From assembly GCA_023264995.1 (NCBI GenBank), contig JAHFUR010000005.1, forward strand, positions 91,156-155,155: a stretch of DNA of 64,000 bases, written 5' to 3'. The position numbers were made by a program, and so were the translations under genes. The notes below the pieces were generated by a model that ran no database searches, was not told the origin of the DNA, and saw nothing but the letters and a program-made list of their open reading frames with translations. Shown here in pieces: positions 47,401-55,560 of this stretch; within the stretch, counting starts at the first letter, position 1; every line of letters starts with the position of its first letter. This DNA comes from Acidimicrobiia bacterium (GTDB lineage: Bacteria > Actinomycetota > Acidimicrobiia > Acidimicrobiales > AC-14).

Positions 47401-48766
47401 GGTAGGCGCCGGCCACCACCTCGGCCACCTCCTCGACGGTCAGATCCTCGACGGCGACCATGGCCACGATCTGCTGGGCCAGCACGTCGAGCGGGTTCCT
47501 GGGGACGCGGGTCTCCTCGATCAGCCCGGCCACCATGCGCTGCGCGACGACCGCCGCCTCCACCAGGTCGCCCCGGAACTTGGGGAAGATCCGCCCCCGG
47601 GACGGTTCGCCGACCTGGTGGCCGGCCCGGCCGATGCGCTGGAGACCGCTGGCCACCGACGCCGGCGACTCCACCTGCACCACCAGGTCGATGGCCCCCA
47701 TGTCGATCCCCAGCTCCAGGCTCGACGTGGCGACCAGCGCCGGCAGCTTGCCCGCCTTGAGGGCGTCCTCGATCTCCAACCGCTGCTCCCGCGCCACCGA
47801 GCCGTGGTGGGCCCGCACCAGGTCCTCGCCCGCCAGCTCGTTCAGGCGGGCGGCCAGGCGCTCGGACAGCCGCCGGGAGTTGACGAAGATCAGCGTCGAC
47901 CGGTGGGTGCGGATGAGATCGAGCAGGACCGGGTGGATGGCCGGCCAGATGGAGTGGCGGGCCTCGGGGTTGCCGGCCGCCGGGCCGGACAGCAACGGGC
48001 CGTCGCCTTCGTCGATGGGCCGGCCCAGCTCGGCCATGTCCTCCACCGGCACGATGACCTGGAGCTCCAGGGTCTTGCGGACGCCGGCGTCGACCACGGT
48101 GACCGGCCGAGGGGCGCCGCCGGCCCGGCCGCCCAGGAACCGGGCCACCTCGTCGAGGGGGCGCTGGGTGGCCGACAGGCCGATGCGCTGCGGTGGCCGT
48201 TCGGTCAGGCGCTCCAGCCGCTCCAGCGACAGGGCCAGGTGGGCGCCCCGCTTGGTGCCGGCCACCGAGTGGATCTCGTCGACGATCACGTGTTCCACCG
48301 ACCGGAGCATCTCCCGGGCCTGCGACGTCAGCAGCAGGTACAACGACTCCGGCGTGGTGATGAGGATGTCGGGCGGGTGGCGGACCAGGTCGCGCCGGTC
48401 GGCCGCCGGCGTGTCACCGGTGCGGGTGCCCACCCGGACCGACGGGACGGGCAGGCCCCGGCGCTCGGCCTCCAGGGCCATGCCGGCCAGGGGGGCCCGG
48501 AGGTTGCGCTCGACGTCGTAGGTCAGGGCCTTGAGGGGGCTGACGTAGAGCACCCGGCAGGTGTTGACCGTGGGCTCGGTGATGAGCCGGTCGAGCGTCC
48601 AGAGGAAAGCGGCCAGGGTCTTCCCCGACCCGGTGGGAGCCAGGATCAGGGTGTGCTCACCCCGGCTGATCGCCGCCCACCCCTGCTCCTGGGCGCTGGT
48701 CGGCGCGGCGAACGCGGCCTCGAACCAGGCCCGGGCCGCCGGCGAGAAGCGCTCCAGTGAGGCCAT
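44399..48766 (-). CDS. lhr: Lhr-family ATP-dependent helicase
   Basis: 1455 aa; TLILAPTGSGKTLAAFLWTLDRL, VIVDEIHSVAGTKRGAHLALSLERL, GLSATQRPLDEVARFLGG; large C-terminal Lhr region. Confidence 0.96.
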   Translation of the reverse strand: MASLERFSPAARAWFEAAFAAPTSAQEQGWAAISRGEHTLILAPTGSGKTLAAFLWTLDRLITEPTVNTCRVLYVSPLKALTYDVERNLRAPLAGMALEAERRGLPVPSVRVGTRTGDTPAADRRDLVRHPPDILITTPESLYLLLTSQAREMLRSVEHVIVDEIHSVAGTKRGAHLALSLERLERLTERPPQRIGLSATQRPLDEVARFLGGRAGGAPRPVTVVDAGVRKTLELQVIVPVEDMAELGRPIDEGDGPLLSGPAAGNPEARHSIWPAIHPVLLDLIRTHRSTLIFVNSRRLSERLAARLNELAGEDLVRAHHGSVAREQRLEIEDALKAGKLPALVATSSLELGIDMGAIDLVVQVESPASVASGLQRIGRAGHQVGEPSRGRIFPKFRGDLVEAAVVAQRMVAGLIEETRVPRNPLDVLAQQIVAMVAVEDLTVEEVAEVVAGAYPFADCSPALLENVLDMLAGRYPSDEFAELRPRIVWDRATGMLRPRAGARMLAVVSGGTIPDRGLYGVFTPEGNRVGELDEEMVYESRVGETFLLGATTWRIEEITRDRVVVTPAPGQPGKMPFWHGDGLGRPAELGRAIGAFLRVVDGWSDQKLVDECSLDPLALSNLRAYLAEERLATGGALPTDRQIVVERFRDELGDWRICVLSPLGGRVHAPWALAIEARCRDRLAVEVQTMWSDEGIVLRLPEADESPPISSVLLEPEEIEALVVGELANSALFAARFRENAARALLLPRRRPGSRTPLWQQRQRAADLLAVASRHGDFPILLETYRECLRDVFDLPALTDLMTAIRARTVRVVSVDTASPSPFAQSLAFQYVANFLYEGDAPLAERRAQALTLDRTMLAELLGAEELRELIHPEALEALEANLQALEERWWARDADEAHDLLRRLGDLTGAELRARSTADFAPALLAERRAVEVRLAGEVRLIAADDAGRYRDALGIQPPAGLPEVFLAPVDDPLGALLGRFARTHGPFRTEEPARRFGLPAGVVEPLLAARADAGVVLRGEFRPGGSGREWCDPEVLRQLRQRSLAALRREVEPVDAGALAGFLPAWQGVGSEARGLDRLFEVVRQLQGVAVPASVLERDVLPARMADYSPRLLDELAAAGEVVWMGAGPLGRDDGKVTLFLRGHAALLRPLPVGDRPDGPEHDRLREFLGRRGASFFRELAGGDDTASLDALWDLVWAGEVTNDSFAALRAFAGGAGSRSCGPAARTGRPRVGSLTVLGPPRAQGRWSLVDADLPVDEVGATARGHALATALLDRHGVLTREAVRAEGHAGGFAGVYPVLRAMEETGRCRRGYFVAGLGGAQFALPGAVDRLRADRRDGGKGPLVLAATDPANVYGLSLPWPVSGPRRVAGAYVVLLDGLPCLYVEKGAKGLVALRGFDGTWEDGAVAALSSLASSGRVRRLSVERFDAELGPVLRAAGFVPSPKGLVRYGA

Positions 48767-48830
48767 CGGGGACCAGGGTAGGGCGGGGGTGGGACAAGCA
48801 CGGCCCGCGCCCGCCGGTACCGTGGGGCCA

Positions 48831-49691
48831 ATGGACTACGTGCGCTGGCAGGACCGGCCCCAGTTGCGCCAGCCGGTCCTCATCGCCGCGTTCGAGGGTT
48901 GGAACGACGCGGCCGACGCCGCGTCGGCGGCGGTCCAGTACCTACGCGACGCGTGGTCGGCGCAGCCCTTCGCCACCATCGACCACGAGGACTTCTACGA
49001 CTTCACCGCCACCCGGCCGCAGGTCCGCCTGGTGAACGGCATCACCCGCCAGATCGACTGGCCGGCGACGGAGCTGTCCTACGCGGCCCTGCCCGGGACC
49101 GCCCATGACGTGGTCGTGCTCCTGGGCCACGAACCACAGCTCAAGTGGCGGACCTTCACCGAACAGGTCGTCGGCGTGGCCATCGACCTGGGCATCGAGA
49201 TGGTCGTCATCCTCGGCGCCCTCCTGGCCGACGTGGCCCACACCCGGCCGGTCCGGGTGACCGGCACCGCGGCGGACGCCGAGCTGGTCCGCCGCCTGCA
49301 CCTCGGCCGGTCGACCTACGAAGGGCCAACCGGCATCGTTGGCGTCCTCCACGACGCCTTCAGCAAGGCTCACCTCCCGTCGGCGTCGCTGTGGGCCGCG
49401 GTGCCCCACTACGTGGCGTCCACCACGTCGCCGAAGGCGTCGCTGGCCCTCGTCGAGCGGACCACCCAGCTCCTCTCGACCACCGTGGACACCGACGACC
49501 TCAAGCTGGCGGCGGCCGACTACGAGCGCCAGGTCAGCGAGGTGGTGGCCGCCGACGACGACGTGACGGCGTACGTGCGCCGGCTCGAGACCAGCGCCGA
49601 CGACGAAGACCTGGCCGATATGGAGATGGTCACCGGCGAGGCGCTCGCCGACGAGCTCGAGCGCTACCTCCGGGAGCAGCGGGGCGACTGA
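48831..49691 (+). CDS. PAC2-family protein
   Basis: RQPVLIAAFEGWNDAADAASAAVQYLRDAW...HEPQLKWRTFTEQVVGVAIDLGIEMVVILGALLADVAHTRPVRVTGTA...PTGIVGVLHDAF. Confidence 0.93.
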   Translation: MDYVRWQDRPQLRQPVLIAAFEGWNDAADAASAAVQYLRDAWSAQPFATIDHEDFYDFTATRPQVRLVNGITRQIDWPATELSYAALPGTAHDVVVLLGHEPQLKWRTFTEQVVGVAIDLGIEMVVILGALLADVAHTRPVRVTGTAADAELVRRLHLGRSTYEGPTGIVGVLHDAFSKAHLPSASLWAAVPHYVASTTSPKASLALVERTTQLLSTTVDTDDLKLAAADYERQVSEVVAADDDVTAYVRRLETSADDEDLADMEMVTGEALADELERYLREQRGD

Positions 49692-49716
49692 GGCGCCGCG
49701 GCCGGGTGGGGGCCTG

Positions 49717-49750
49717 TGTACATCAGTGTACGGCCCGGTACAATCAAGGC
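49717..49750 (+). promoter_or_regulatory. Predicted leaderless promoter with TGTAC repeats for the toxin-antitoxin operon
   Basis: TGTACA-16 bp-TACAAT, then ATG 7 nt after the -10; GTGTAC at 49716 and 49726 and GGTACA at 49737. Confidence 0.5.
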
Positions 49751-50041
49751 ATGTCAACCATGACGGTGAGCGAGGCCCGAGCCGCGCTGCCCCAGGTGCT
49801 CGACCGCGTGGTCGCCGGGGAGGAGGTCACCATCACCCGGCACGGCAAGCCCGTTGCCGTGGTCGTCCGACCCGATAGCCTCCGGGCCCGGCGGGCCGAC
49901 GCCGCCTTCGCCGCCGCGGCGGCGGTGCACGAGGCACTCGATCGGAGCCGCGGGAAGCCCCTCCCTGTCCGTCCGACACTGAGCCCGGAGCGTGCCGAGG
50001 CGCTGGCGGAGGAGGTACGCCAGGCTCGCGTGAGCCGATAG
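49751..50041 (+). CDS. Type II antitoxin, Phd/YefM family
   Basis: MSTMTVSEARAALPQVLDRVVAGEEVTITRHGKPVAVVVRPDSL. Confidence 0.93.
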   Translation: MSTMTVSEARAALPQVLDRVVAGEEVTITRHGKPVAVVVRPDSLRARRADAAFAAAAAVHEALDRSRGKPLPVRPTLSPERAEALAEEVRQARVSR

Positions 50042-50052
50042 CGGCGAGCGCC

Positions 50053-50478
50053 ATGGATGCCTTCGACGCCGACGTGCTCATCTACGCGGCCGTCGCCGAT
50101 CATCCGCTCGGGCGGCGAGTGCGGGCCTTGTTCCCGGCCGGTCCGGTGGAAGGTACCGAGGTCGTTGCCGGCGTCGGATCGGTGCTGCTCCTCCCCGAGT
50201 TGCTCACCAAGCCGTTGCGCGAGGGCTCACGCTCCGAGCTCGACGAGCTCGGAGCGCTCCTTGTCCGGCTCGACCTTCGCCCGGTGGACACCGCCACCTC
50301 CGAGCTCGCCGCGGCGCTTGGCGCGTCCTACGGGCTTCGGGCTGCCGACGCCGTGCATCTGGCCACCGCCGTGGGCGCGGGCGCCGACCGGTTCCTCACC
50401 AACAACAAGGGAGACTTCCCGAAGTTGATCGCCGAGATCGCGGTGACCTACCCCGAGGACCTGCCCGAGCCCCGCTGA
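50053..50478 (+). CDS. PIN-domain toxin (VapC-like)
   Basis: FDADVLIYAAVADHPLG...ELAAALGASYGLRAADAVHLATAVGAGADRFLTNNKGDF. Confidence 0.92.
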   Translation: MDAFDADVLIYAAVADHPLGRRVRALFPAGPVEGTEVVAGVGSVLLLPELLTKPLREGSRSELDELGALLVRLDLRPVDTATSELAAALGASYGLRAADAVHLATAVGAGADRFLTNNKGDFPKLIAEIAVTYPEDLPEPR

Positions 50479-50490
50479 AGACCCATTGCC

Positions 50491-50531
50491 GCCGGCGCCC
50501 AGGGGGACGTTCGACCACCTGAGGCGCCGGC
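50491..50531. terminator. Probable bidirectional terminator hairpin between convergent genes
   Basis: GCCGGCGCC (50491) ... GGCGCCGGC (50523), 9-bp perfect stem. Confidence 0.45.
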
Positions 50532-50534
50532 GCC

Positions 50535-51962
50535 CTATCCCTTCACGCCGTAGGACGCCAGGGTGGCGGCGGCGTCGGGGAAGACGGCGGCCGCGGCTCG
50601 CACCAGGTCAGGCTGGCGGGCGATGCGGTAGGCGTTCACGGCCACGTAGACGCGCAGGGCGCAGTCGACCAGCGCCGGGTCGCCCAGGGCGGCCAGGGCT
50701 TGGGCGCCCTGGGTGTAGACGCCGTCGTCGTAGAGCTGGGACTTGTCGGCCCAGAACGACATGGGCTCCCCCACCCTGTGGCGGACCGCCGGGGGGATGA
50801 CCCGGGCCTTGACGCGGTCGAGGCGGCCCTCGAAGCGGGCCGCGGCCCACGTGGCCAGGCCCTCGTCGAGCCACGGGTCGCGGCCCTGGTCGTTGCCGAC
50901 CAGGCCGTAGAACCACTGATGGCCGACCTCGTGGCTGGTGACGCCGAAGGTGTTCTGGCCCTGCATGACGTGGCCGGGGTACTCGATGCCGCCGCCCAGC
51001 TCGGGGGTGATCGCCATGGTGAACGCCGGCCAGGGGTACGGGCCGAACCGCTTGCCGAAGTCCTCGAGCGATGCAACGACCCGGTCGAGGTAGGCCTTCG
51101 GCGTCTCGGTGTCGACCACACCCTTCTGGACACCGACGGTCACCTGCACCGGCTGGGGGGCCATGGCCACGGCGGAGACGGTGTCGAACCGGCCGACCGA
51201 CAGGGCGACGTCGCGCATCCCGGCGGCGATGAAATGGCCAGGCCGGGCCGGGTCGGGCGCGCCGCTGGCCAGGACATTGAACCCGTCGGGGAGGACGACG
51301 GTGAGGTCGAAATCGGCGGTCGGGGCGGTGGAGGACTCGGCGAACCCGCCGACCGCGGCGTCGGTGGCCCAACCCACGCCCGGCTCCCACGGCAGGATCG
51401 GGAAGAACGACCCGAGACGCATCGAGTCCCCGTTCTTGGACACCCGGTCGTTGGCCGGCCCCGACATCCGCAGCTGCCAGGTCATGGCCACCTCGAGCGG
51501 GCGGCCGGCCCGGAACGTGCCGCCCGACCGGACGACGAGGGTGGTGGCGTCGTCGAGGGTGGAGGTGACCGGGCGGTCGCCGATGGTCACCGGGCCGGTC
51601 TCCAGTGAGGCGGCCGCCGGCCCGGACTTCGGCCCGTTGGGCCACAACCTGAACACCAGCCGGTCGGTGTCGAGGTCCGGTGTGAACACGACTTTGAGCT
51701 GCCCGTCGACCGTACCCTCGACCGGGTGCACGTCGGCCCGCAGCATGTACTTGGGCCGAGCGGGGTCCGGCTGGGCCCGGGCGGGGACGGCAGGGCAGCC
51801 GGCGACGGTGGCTGCGGGCAACGCCGTGGTCGTGCTCGTGGGGGGCGCCGTGGCGGGGGCCGGGGCGGTCGTCGCCGGCGGGCGGGCCGTCTGCGCCGTA
51901 TCGCCCTCCGTACACGCGGTGAGGAGCAGGGCGAGCAGGAGCAGGCCGGCCCTCCTCGTCAT
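50535..51962 (-). CDS. M1-like (gluzincin) metallopeptidase lipoprotein
   Basis: Lipobox ALLLTACTEG; TSHEVGHQWFYGLVGNDQGRDPWLDEGLATW. Confidence 0.88.
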   Translation of the reverse strand: MTRRAGLLLLALLLTACTEGDTAQTARPPATTAPAPATAPPTSTTTALPAATVAGCPAVPARAQPDPARPKYMLRADVHPVEGTVDGQLKVVFTPDLDTDRLVFRLWPNGPKSGPAAASLETGPVTIGDRPVTSTLDDATTLVVRSGGTFRAGRPLEVAMTWQLRMSGPANDRVSKNGDSMRLGSFFPILPWEPGVGWATDAAVGGFAESSTAPTADFDLTVVLPDGFNVLASGAPDPARPGHFIAAGMRDVALSVGRFDTVSAVAMAPQPVQVTVGVQKGVVDTETPKAYLDRVVASLEDFGKRFGPYPWPAFTMAITPELGGGIEYPGHVMQGQNTFGVTSHEVGHQWFYGLVGNDQGRDPWLDEGLATWAAARFEGRLDRVKARVIPPAVRHRVGEPMSFWADKSQLYDDGVYTQGAQALAALGDPALVDCALRVYVAVNAYRIARQPDLVRAAAAVFPDAAATLASYGVKG

Positions 51963-51985
51963 CCCGCCATGGTGCCAGCCGTAGG

Positions 51986-52462
51986 GTGGAGCGCGTGCCG
52001 CACCTCGTTCCCACCTGCGTCTGGAAGGCCACTCCGGACCTGCTCCTCGCCCTCGACGCCCGCTTCGGCGAGCCGGTCGACACCTATGTCAACGGCTCCC
52101 AGGTCTGGCTCCGCGACGACGGGCCGGCCGGCGAGGCCCTGGAATGGCGGCTCCACCCCGTGGCCGGCTACCGCCGCCCGGCCGGGCTGGCCACCGAGGA
52201 GGTCTTCGACGTGGTGACCGCCGCCCTCGCCGGCGGGAGCGAGCCCCCGGTGGCGCTCGACCGGCTGTGGGAGGGCCTCGAAGCCTTCGCCGCCTACGAC
52301 GACGAGATCGAGCCCGCCCCCCTGGCCGCGGCCTGCACCGCGTCGCTCGGCATGGCGCCCGACGCCGCGGGGCTGGCCGACCACGACCTCATCGGCGACG
52401 AGTGGGAGCGGTCCGGAGGGGCCACGTCGATCGTGACCGCCCTCCTCGCCCAGCTCGGCTAG
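51986..52462 (+). CDS. Hypothetical protein
   Basis: Intact frame in good context; no family recognised. Confidence 0.6.
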   Translation: MERVPHLVPTCVWKATPDLLLALDARFGEPVDTYVNGSQVWLRDDGPAGEALEWRLHPVAGYRRPAGLATEEVFDVVTAALAGGSEPPVALDRLWEGLEAFAAYDDEIEPAPLAAACTASLGMAPDAAGLADHDLIGDEWERSGGATSIVTALLAQLG

Positions 52463-53223
52463 GCGTCGCCGGCGTCGTCGTCCGAGCCCGTGTCGTCGTC
52501 CGAGCTGCCGGCGTCGTCCGGGCCGCCGGCATCGTCGTCCAGGTCCGGCAAGCTGGCCATGTCGACGGCCTCGGTCGGCGGCCCGCCGTCGTCGGCGGTA
52601 TCGGCTGCGTCGGCCACGCCCTGAGTGTCGGCGACCGCCTCCTCCTCGACGATCCGCTCGGCGGCCTCGTCAGCGGCCTGTCCGGCCGGCTCGTCGCCGT
52701 CGCGGCGGCGGCGGGCGGACCTCTCGATATCGACCACCGGCGCGATGAGATCCTGCTCCACGACCGCCTCGGCCACCTCGCCAGGGACGGCGTCGTCGAG
52801 CGGGGGCACCTCGCGCAGGACCGCCGGCTGCTCCTCGGGCGCCGGCACCGGGTCGACCAGCGCGCTGTAGATGCGGGCCCAGCGGATGCGGTCGCCCTGG
52901 ATGCCCATCACGAAGATGCCGGCGACCTCGGCGTCGTCGCCGGCGCCGTGCAGCTCGAGCCAGACGGTGTCGTCGGCCGAGGCCGAGCGCAGCACGGTCA
53001 GCCGGAAGCCGGGCTCGGCGTCGAAGATGGCCTGCCAGTTGCGGCGTACCTGGTTGGCGCCGCGGAAGTTCCGGCTCGGGTACATCGGCTGGATGCTGTC
53101 GAAGTCGGGATGGAGGCAGGCGGCGATGCCATCCGCATCGTGGCGGTTGCAGGCGTTGACGAACCTCGTCACCACCGACATCGCATCGTTCAGACCAATT
53201 CGCTTGCGCTTCAGCAGGGCCAT
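52459..53223 (-). CDS. SnoaL/NTF2-like protein with long acidic C-terminal tail
   Basis: VVTRFVNACNRHDADGIAACLHPDFDSIQPMYPSRNFRGANQVRRNWQAIFDAEPGF; tail LDDDAGGPDDAGSSDDDTGSDDDAGDA. Confidence 0.78.
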   Translation of the reverse strand: MALLKRKRIGLNDAMSVVTRFVNACNRHDADGIAACLHPDFDSIQPMYPSRNFRGANQVRRNWQAIFDAEPGFRLTVLRSASADDTVWLELHGAGDDAEVAGIFVMGIQGDRIRWARIYSALVDPVPAPEEQPAVLREVPPLDDAVPGEVAEAVVEQDLIAPVVDIERSARRRRDGDEPAGQAADEAAERIVEEEAVADTQGVADAADTADDGGPPTEAVDMASLPDLDDDAGGPDDAGSSDDDTGSDDDAGDA

Positions 53224-53233
53224 GTACACCTCA

Positions 53234-53962
53234 TCATCGGGAAGGTAGCTCGTCGTGACGGCGCCACGTCGGTTGACGGGGTCGGTCGAAGACCACATCG
53301 ACGGTCTCGCCCCGTATGGCTTGGAACGCCGGGGCGCTCCAACGACTGGCGCCGGCAAGCGGTTCGGGCAGGCCCGCCTCGGCGAACCAGCCCACATCGA
53401 GGCATTCGAGGGGGTGGCGGCGCAGCTCGCCGCCGACCACCCGGCAATGGAACACGAGCGAGTAGAGGGGCACTTGGGTGAAGCCCAGCCGGAGCCCGTC
53501 GAGCACGGCGATGAGCCGCATCGGCTCCACCTCCATGCCGGTCTCCTCGAGGACCTCCTTCACCGCGACCTCGGAGGCCGAGTAGCCGACGTCGGCCCAC
53601 CCGGTCGGGTAGAGCCACACCCCGTTGTCGGCCCGCTGGACGAGAAGGATCTCACCCCGTTCGTTCCCGACGACCGCACCCACCGCCACCTTCGGCGTCA
53701 CGTAACCAGCCACGCCGGCGCCCACCTGGCGCATCCACTCCTGCACGAGCGGCCCGGCCTCGAGCTCCTCGCCGGCGGCCAGGCCGGCCGCCGCCCGGAT
53801 GTCGGCAGCCACGTGGAGCACCTCCTGGAAGCGCTCGCGCTCGTACAGGTTCTCCGTGAAGGCCAGGCCGGTCCGGGCGATCCCGGCAAGCGCTTCGCTC
53901 CACCGCAGGAGATCCGGAGGTGCGGTCACTGCGTGAAACGCTACCCGTCCCATCTGGGACAA
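53234..53962 (-). CDS. NUDIX hydrolase with N-terminal helical domain
   Basis: Nudix box GWADVGYSASEVAVKEVLEETGMEV. Confidence 0.92.
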   Translation of the reverse strand: MSQMGRVAFHAVTAPPDLLRWSEALAGIARTGLAFTENLYERERFQEVLHVAADIRAAAGLAAGEELEAGPLVQEWMRQVGAGVAGYVTPKVAVGAVVGNERGEILLVQRADNGVWLYPTGWADVGYSASEVAVKEVLEETGMEVEPMRLIAVLDGLRLGFTQVPLYSLVFHCRVVGGELRRHPLECLDVGWFAEAGLPEPLAGASRWSAPAFQAIRGETVDVVFDRPRQPTWRRHDELPSR

Positions 53963-53969
53963 TGGGCGG

Positions 53970-54155
53970 GTGGGGGTACGAGCCGACTGCCGCCATTACT
54001 CCAGCCGGTCGTTGCCCACGGGTGACACCGTCGACCGGTGCCGCCTCGATGTGGCCCAGACCATGCCGTTCGCCTGCCCGGACGACTGCGTGTTCTTCGA
54101 ACCACGGCCGCTGGACGACGCCGGCTGGCACCGCCCCCCGCCCGACAACCGCTGA
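53970..54155 (+). CDS. Small cysteine-containing protein (61 aa)
   Basis: MGVRADCRHYSSRSLPTGDTVDRCRLDVAQTMPFACPDDCVFFEPRPLDD; four Cys; divergent from the NUDIX gene. Confidence 0.6.
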   Translation: MGVRADCRHYSSRSLPTGDTVDRCRLDVAQTMPFACPDDCVFFEPRPLDDAGWHRPPPDNR

Positions 54156-54167
54156 CGGAGCGGGCGC

Positions 54168-54470
54168 TCAGGCCAGCAGCTCGTCGATGCGGGCGAAGAA
54201 GTCGGAACGGGGCAGGACCTGCTCGCAGCCGGCGGCCCGGGCGGCGTCCATGGCCTCGCGGGCGGTGTGGTTGGCGAAGGCGATGACGCGGGCGTCAAGG
54301 TCGCCCAGCACCTCGACCACGCCGGCCTTGGTCAGGTCGACCACCACGATGTCGGCCGACGGGCACAAGGCTGCCAGGTCCGCCGGCTTCGAGACGAAGA
54401 TGCAATCGCCGGCGGCGGCCACCTTCGATCGGTCCATGAGGTCGGGGACATAGGCGACGATGCGGTTCAC
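54168..54470 (-). CDS. Small receiver-like (Rossmann-like) hypothetical protein
   Basis: RIVAYVPDLMDRSKVAAAG...ADIVVVDLTKAGVVEVLGDLDARVIAFANHTAREAMDAARAAGCEQVLPRSDFFARIDELL. Confidence 0.62.
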   Translation of the reverse strand: MNRIVAYVPDLMDRSKVAAAGDCIFVSKPADLAALCPSADIVVVDLTKAGVVEVLGDLDARVIAFANHTAREAMDAARAAGCEQVLPRSDFFARIDELLA

Positions 54471-54910
54471 GGTGTGTGCCTCCGGCGGTGGGCGAGGGCC
54501 TTGGCCGCGCCCCACACCAGCCCGGGCTCGGCCAGGGCAGGGTCGACGTCGGCGAAACTGGCTGGGCACAGATCGTAGAGGTCGTCGGGCAGCAACCGGA
54601 CCTGGAAGGGATCCCGCTCGACGGGAGGCACGCCGGCGGCCCGGAGCACGTCGGTCGGGAAGCGCACCGCCGCCCGCAGCAGGCTCAGCGGCGTTGTCCA
54701 CTGGTCGTCCAGGTCGGCGGCCAGCAGCGCCCTGACTTCGGCGCCCACCTCGACGGCCGCCCGCTGCCCCGCGGCGCGAGCGGCGTCGATGACCGCTGGG
54801 CCGACGTCGGCCCCTTGCCACGCCGAGAGGATCCGACGCACCGACCGCTCCACCCAGCCCGGAAGGGCGACGACGACGGCGTCGGCCAGCGCCGTAGCAT
54901 GCGGCTCCAC
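54467..54910 (-). CDS. Conserved hypothetical protein
   Basis: VEPHATALADAVVVALPGWVERSVRRIL...DDLYDLCPASFADVDPALAEPGLVWGAAKALAHRRR; GTGA overlap with the next gene; start approximate. Confidence 0.6.
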   Translation of the reverse strand: MEPHATALADAVVVALPGWVERSVRRILSAWQGADVGPAVIDAARAAGQRAAVEVGAEVRALLAADLDDQWTTPLSLLRAAVRFPTDVLRAAGVPPVERDPFQVRLLPDDLYDLCPASFADVDPALAEPGLVWGAAKALAHRRRHTP

Positions 54911-54937
54911 CCACCCATCGTACGGAGCGCCACCGGC

Positions 54938-55438
54938 ATGTCTGCCCGCCCCCAGCCCATCCCGCCCGGCGAGGGCCAGGAATCGGTCTGGGACTATCCC
55001 CGCCCACCCCGGGTCGAGCCGTGCCGCAGCCAGGTGGAGGTCGTGTTCGCCGGCGTGACCATCGCCGTCACGCTGGCCGCGCTCCGGGTACTCGAGACCA
55101 GCCACCCGCCGAACTACTACTTCCCGCCAGACACGGTGATCCCGGGCATCTTCCGGGCGTCGATCAAGACGAGCTGGTGCGAGTGGAAGGGCCTGGCCAA
55201 CTACTACTCGGTCGTCCACCGGGGCAAGGCGGTGGCCGACGCCGTCTGGACCTACCGTGACCCGCTCCCCGGCTACGAAGCGCTCGCCGGCTACCTGGCC
55301 TTCTACCCGGCGCTGATGGAAGCGTGCATTGTCAACACCGAGCTCGTCCTGCCTCAGCCCGGTGGGTTCTACGGCGGGTGGATCACGTCGAAGGTGGTCG
55401 GCCCGTTCAAGGGCGAGCCCGACAGCATGGGCTGGTAG
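54938..55438 (+). CDS. DUF427 domain-containing protein
   Basis: ESVWDYPRPPRVEPCRSQVEVVFAG...RVLETSHPPNYYFPPDTV...TSWCEWKGLANYYSV...WTYRDPLPGYEALAGYLAFYP. Confidence 0.95.
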   Translation: MSARPQPIPPGEGQESVWDYPRPPRVEPCRSQVEVVFAGVTIAVTLAALRVLETSHPPNYYFPPDTVIPGIFRASIKTSWCEWKGLANYYSVVHRGKAVADAVWTYRDPLPGYEALAGYLAFYPALMEACIVNTELVLPQPGGFYGGWITSKVVGPFKGEPDSMGW

Positions 55439-55560
55439 GCCCGGCACTTCTGCCGTTCTTTGTCCCCTCGACGACATCCTCGGTCGCTCAGCGGACAAAG
55501 AAGCGTGCGGGCGCCCGGCAAGGGCGTTGGGTACCCTGAGCGGGACGAGAGGAGCTGGCA

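Noticed and set aside
44258-48760. 1500-aa plus-strand ORF
   Set aside because: Antisense shadow of lhr; composition of a high-GC non-coding frame and no recognisable motifs.
52470-52620. gtcgtcgtccgag repeats
   Set aside because: Low-complexity coding for an Asp-rich tail of the SnoaL-like protein, not an independent repeat element.
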